Positions 6,962 through 9,193 of a stretch of DNA of 9,193 nucleotides are shown here, piece by piece. The notes under the pieces are model-generated. The model was given only the letters and a program-made list of their open reading frames with translations, made no database searches and had not been told where the DNA came from. Numbering within the stretch: the first letter of the stretch is position 1; every line of letters starts with the position of its first letter. Origin of the DNA: Bacillota bacterium (GTDB taxonomy: Bacteria > Bacillota_A > Clostridia > Peptostreptococcales > Anaerovoracaceae). Both the position numbers and the translations under genes were made by a program. The stretch covers positions 1-9,193 of the forward strand of contig JAFRWH010000291.1 of the NCBI GenBank assembly GCA_017438085.1, given 5' to 3'.

Positions 6962-9193
6962 CTACTTCAGCACTTCCCAGAGGTAGAATACAACATCGCC
7001 TCTCGGGCAGTCCTCAAATGTGTTATATTTCTTGAGTGTACCTGACAGCATGTTCTTGCTGTTTGCCCAGCGTTCAGGGTCCTCATAGTACTGACCCTGT
7101 CCGGTCTCACCGGGCTTGCCCATGGTCCTCCAAAGATAAGTTACCATCTGACCACGGGTAACATTATCATATGGAGCAAACCGGGTCTTGGATTTACCAT
7201 CTGTAACCTGCGTGTCATTGTAGAACGCCCAAAGTACTGGTTCATAGAAGAAATCAGTAGACTTTACATCCTCAAAGGGGTTTACATATGACTTCGGCTT
7301 TGGACAGCCCATGGCTCTCCATAGGAAGGTCACAGCCTGGCCGCGGTTTACAGTCCTTTCGGGAGCGAACTTAGTCTTGGTGACACCGTCGGTTATCTGC
7401 GGAACATGGTTAAAGGCCCATTCAACAGAGGTCCCATAGTAATCATCGAGGTAAACATCCGCGAAGGGATTGATGTTGACACTCATGCTTCCAAGGGGCT
7501 GATGGGATACGCCGAAGCTCAGTCCGTTGATAACGGTATCCTTGGATACGAGCAGGAACCATTCGTTTTCATAGCCTGAGCGGGCGCCGTTCTTGTCAGT
7601 CACCAGAGGATCGTCCCAGGTGATATCAGCGCCGTACCAGATGCCGTTTTCCAGCTTCACCTGATTCCACATGTGGTATTCAGGAGCCACACCGGCCTTA
7701 GCGTAAGCGTTGCCTGCCACAAGCATGCAGGGTATGCCAAGACGGTCGCAGAGCAGCTTGAAGGCTCTTGAATAGCCGTCGCATACGGGACCGTTGGTAC
7801 CTGTCTTTCCTGTGAGGGCGCTGATAGATCTGTGAGGCACAAAGCCTATGGTGGTCAGATCCTTAGTCCTGTTGTACTCGTTATTTTCGGTCAGCCACTT
7901 ATTCAGTGCTTTGATCTTCTGAGTGTAGTTTCCTGAAGATGGAATAGTGTCAAGTATCTTTTTGACTGCGCTGTCTCTTGTGGCTACAGCATTGTCGATC
8001 TTTCCGGGTGTTGCATAGCCATCCTGCAGCATTGAGAAGCCCTTGTCATCAGCAAGAACCAGGAAATAGAAGGATGTGGACTGTCCGCCCTTTGTGACTG
8101 TAGTGACCCTTACCTTGGTGCTTCCGGTGAGCCAGAAGATCTCGGGATGGTCGAGGTCGAAGGCCTCAAAGCTGGCGAATATATTTTCTTTTATGGTCTT
8201 GGATTCCGCATCGTAGTTGGGATTTCCGGACTTCTTGAGGCTGGTGACATAGATGCCATTGAAAGCGGTATTCTTTACCACAGCGCCTGGCTCCAGAGCG
8301 CCGTAATTGATGGACTTATCAGCCTTTGATGCATCCACGGTGTAGAAGTCGCCGCCTCTAAAGGACTGCTCGGCCAGCCTGTACTTGCTTTCGCCGGCCA
8401 GCCACACCCAGGCTTCGTATTCGGCTTCCTGCACAGTCTCGTCTTCTATCTCGTAATCGGTGTAGTAGACCTCGTCTTCTTCGGGAAGCTTAAAATTGGC
8501 AGGGTTAGTCAGATCCTCTTCGTCTTCAGGATGGGCGCTGATATAGGTACCGTAAGCGGTATCTCTCTGCAGTATGCTGTAAAGGCCTTGAGCATAGGGA
8601 TCCAGATCGTTGAAATTATACCAGCTGTAATCCTGCTGCTTAGGTTCCGGAGCAGCGCCTTTGCCTATCATCTTGTACTCATCGATAGGAGCTTCGTCCA
8701 GATCTCCTTTGATAGGCGCGCTGGGGACCTCAGCAGGCTGTGGATTGACCGGAACATCAGAAGTACCCTTGCGTGCATCCTCAGTCATAAGTATGACTTC
8801 GCTGACATCCATTCCGGTAGCATCGACGAAGGTAATATAGCCATCTGATTGCTCGGCGCTTACACCCTCCGGCAAAAAAGGCTCCATGTTTTCAATCAGG
8901 GAATCAGTGTTTGCTGCAGAAAGGTCAAGATCTTCCAGATGTATTTCCGACTCATCATCCAGTACGAAATCTACTCCGTACTCACCGCCAATGTATATAT
9001 CACCGGTCAGGTACATTTTGGAAGCAGTCAGTTCCCAGCAGCAGCTGGTCCAGTCAAAAGTGCAGTAATAGTCGCTGTATAAAAACTCTTTGGTGTAATA
9101 TGTGACATCATTCAATGTCAGATAAGAATCTTCGTTGCCGCCGCGTATAGCGCATTCCAGGGTGCCTCCGGAACCGTTGATGACAAGGTCGCC
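6962..9193 (-). CDS. SLH-domain surface protein with transglutaminase-like domain, N-terminus beyond the window
   Basis: The frame is open to the window edge, giving 743 visible residues without the start. A TTG at 9115 could be read as a start, but the coding sequence clearly continues upstream of it (GDLVINGSGGTLECAI aligns with KGPGSFDCAI of the paralogue). Visible residues 1-95 are the end of a strand-rich, beta-helix-like region including GDIYIGG. A Pro/Glu/Asp-rich linker follows, then QQDYSWYNFNDLDPY, then the transglutaminase-like module with the triad C471 (GPVCDGY), H507 (EYHMWN) and D523 (YGADITW). Three SLH repeats close the protein (about 575-627, 638-692, 701-743). The first two have the VTFLWR/VTYLWR ending; the third is poor. 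The signal peptide must lie outside the window. The role is expected to match that of the neighbouring paralogue: wall-anchored thiol enzyme or cross-linker, substrate unknown. It lacks the Trp/Cys repeats and Asp run within the visible part. Confidence 0.9.
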   Translation of the reverse strand, partial: GDLVINGSGGTLECAIRGGNEDSYLTLNDVTYYTKEFLYSDYYCTFDWTSCCWELTASKMYLTGDIYIGGEYGVDFVLDDESEIHLEDLDLSAANTDSLIENMEPFLPEGVSAEQSDGYITFVDATGMDVSEVILMTEDARKGTSDVPVNPQPAEVPSAPIKGDLDEAPIDEYKMIGKGAAPEPKQQDYSWYNFNDLDPYAQGLYSILQRDTAYGTYISAHPEDEEDLTNPANFKLPEEDEVYYTDYEIEDETVQEAEYEAWVWLAGESKYRLAEQSFRGGDFYTVDASKADKSINYGALEPGAVVKNTAFNGIYVTSLKKSGNPNYDAESKTIKENIFASFEAFDLDHPEIFWLTGSTKVRVTTVTKGGQSTSFYFLVLADDKGFSMLQDGYATPGKIDNAVATRDSAVKKILDTIPSSGNYTQKIKALNKWLTENNEYNRTKDLTTIGFVPHRSISALTGKTGTNGPVCDGYSRAFKLLCDRLGIPCMLVAGNAYAKAGVAPEYHMWNQVKLENGIWYGADITWDDPLVTDKNGARSGYENEWFLLVSKDTVINGLSFGVSHQPLGSMSVNINPFADVYLDDYYGTSVEWAFNHVPQITDGVTKTKFAPERTVNRGQAVTFLWRAMGCPKPKSYVNPFEDVKSTDFFYEPVLWAFYNDTQVTDGKSKTRFAPYDNVTRGQMVTYLWRTMGKPGETGQGQYYEDPERWANSKNMLSGTLKKYNTFEDCPRGDVVFYLWEVLK
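7601..8353 (-). repeat. Duplicated transglutaminase module, copy in the upstream surface protein
   Basis: This is the partner of 3315..4073, in direct orientation about 4.3 kb away. Differences concentrate in the helix before LNKW (SSGNYTQKIKA here, NADRKTKVQA there) and around the residues after the nucleophile domain (MLVAGNAYAK against MLQCGNAFVK). The catalytic residues are the same. Confidence 0.8.

Noticed and set aside
6962..9115. TTG at 9115 as the start of the upstream surface protein
   Set aside because: The frame continues without a stop to the window edge and the upstream residues align with the paralogue; no signal peptide follows the TTG.

Overview
The window reads as part of a low-to-mid GC Firmicutes chromosome, most likely an anaerobic member of the Clostridia. 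The grounds are strong AGGAG-type ribosome binding sites, compact intergenic regions with intrinsic terminators, and large secreted proteins with C-terminal S-layer homology (SLH) repeats. No rRNA or 16S marker is present, so the genus is not called. All five genes lie on the minus strand and are therefore described from high to low coordinates. No tRNA, rRNA, CRISPR array, insertion sequence or phage gene was seen.

Surface-protein block (9193 down to 2583): two paralogous cell-surface proteins follow each other. The first (6962..9193) has lost its N-terminus at the window edge. The second (2583..6755, 1390 aa) is complete, with a signal peptide. Both carry a beta-strand-rich N-terminal region, a transglutaminase-like cysteine domain with an intact Cys-His-Asp triad, and three C-terminal SLH repeats. 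The cores are very similar while the SLH tails and middle regions differ, which points to duplication followed by domain exchange. Each gene ends at its own hairpin terminator, and the second has a convincing promoter of its own.

Metabolic block (2426 down to 1): two adjacent class-I glutamine-amidotransferase-like proteins of the peptidase C26 / gamma-glutamyl-GABA hydrolase (PuuD-like) family are separated by 3 nt and surely co-transcribed. The downstream one keeps the nucleophilic cysteine. The upstream one has glycine in its place and looks like a pseudoenzyme. A strong hairpin terminator follows, and only about a dozen bases later comes the ribosome binding site of a metal-dependent amidohydrolase that runs off the window. 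That gene is probably expressed by read-through past the terminator.

Working together (inference): the surface proteins probably act on or cross-link proteins at the envelope, while the C26 proteins and the amidohydrolase handle small amides or gamma-glutamyl compounds in the cytoplasm. A shared gamma-glutamyl chemistry is an attractive but unproven link. The most unusual feature is the active/inactive C26 pair.
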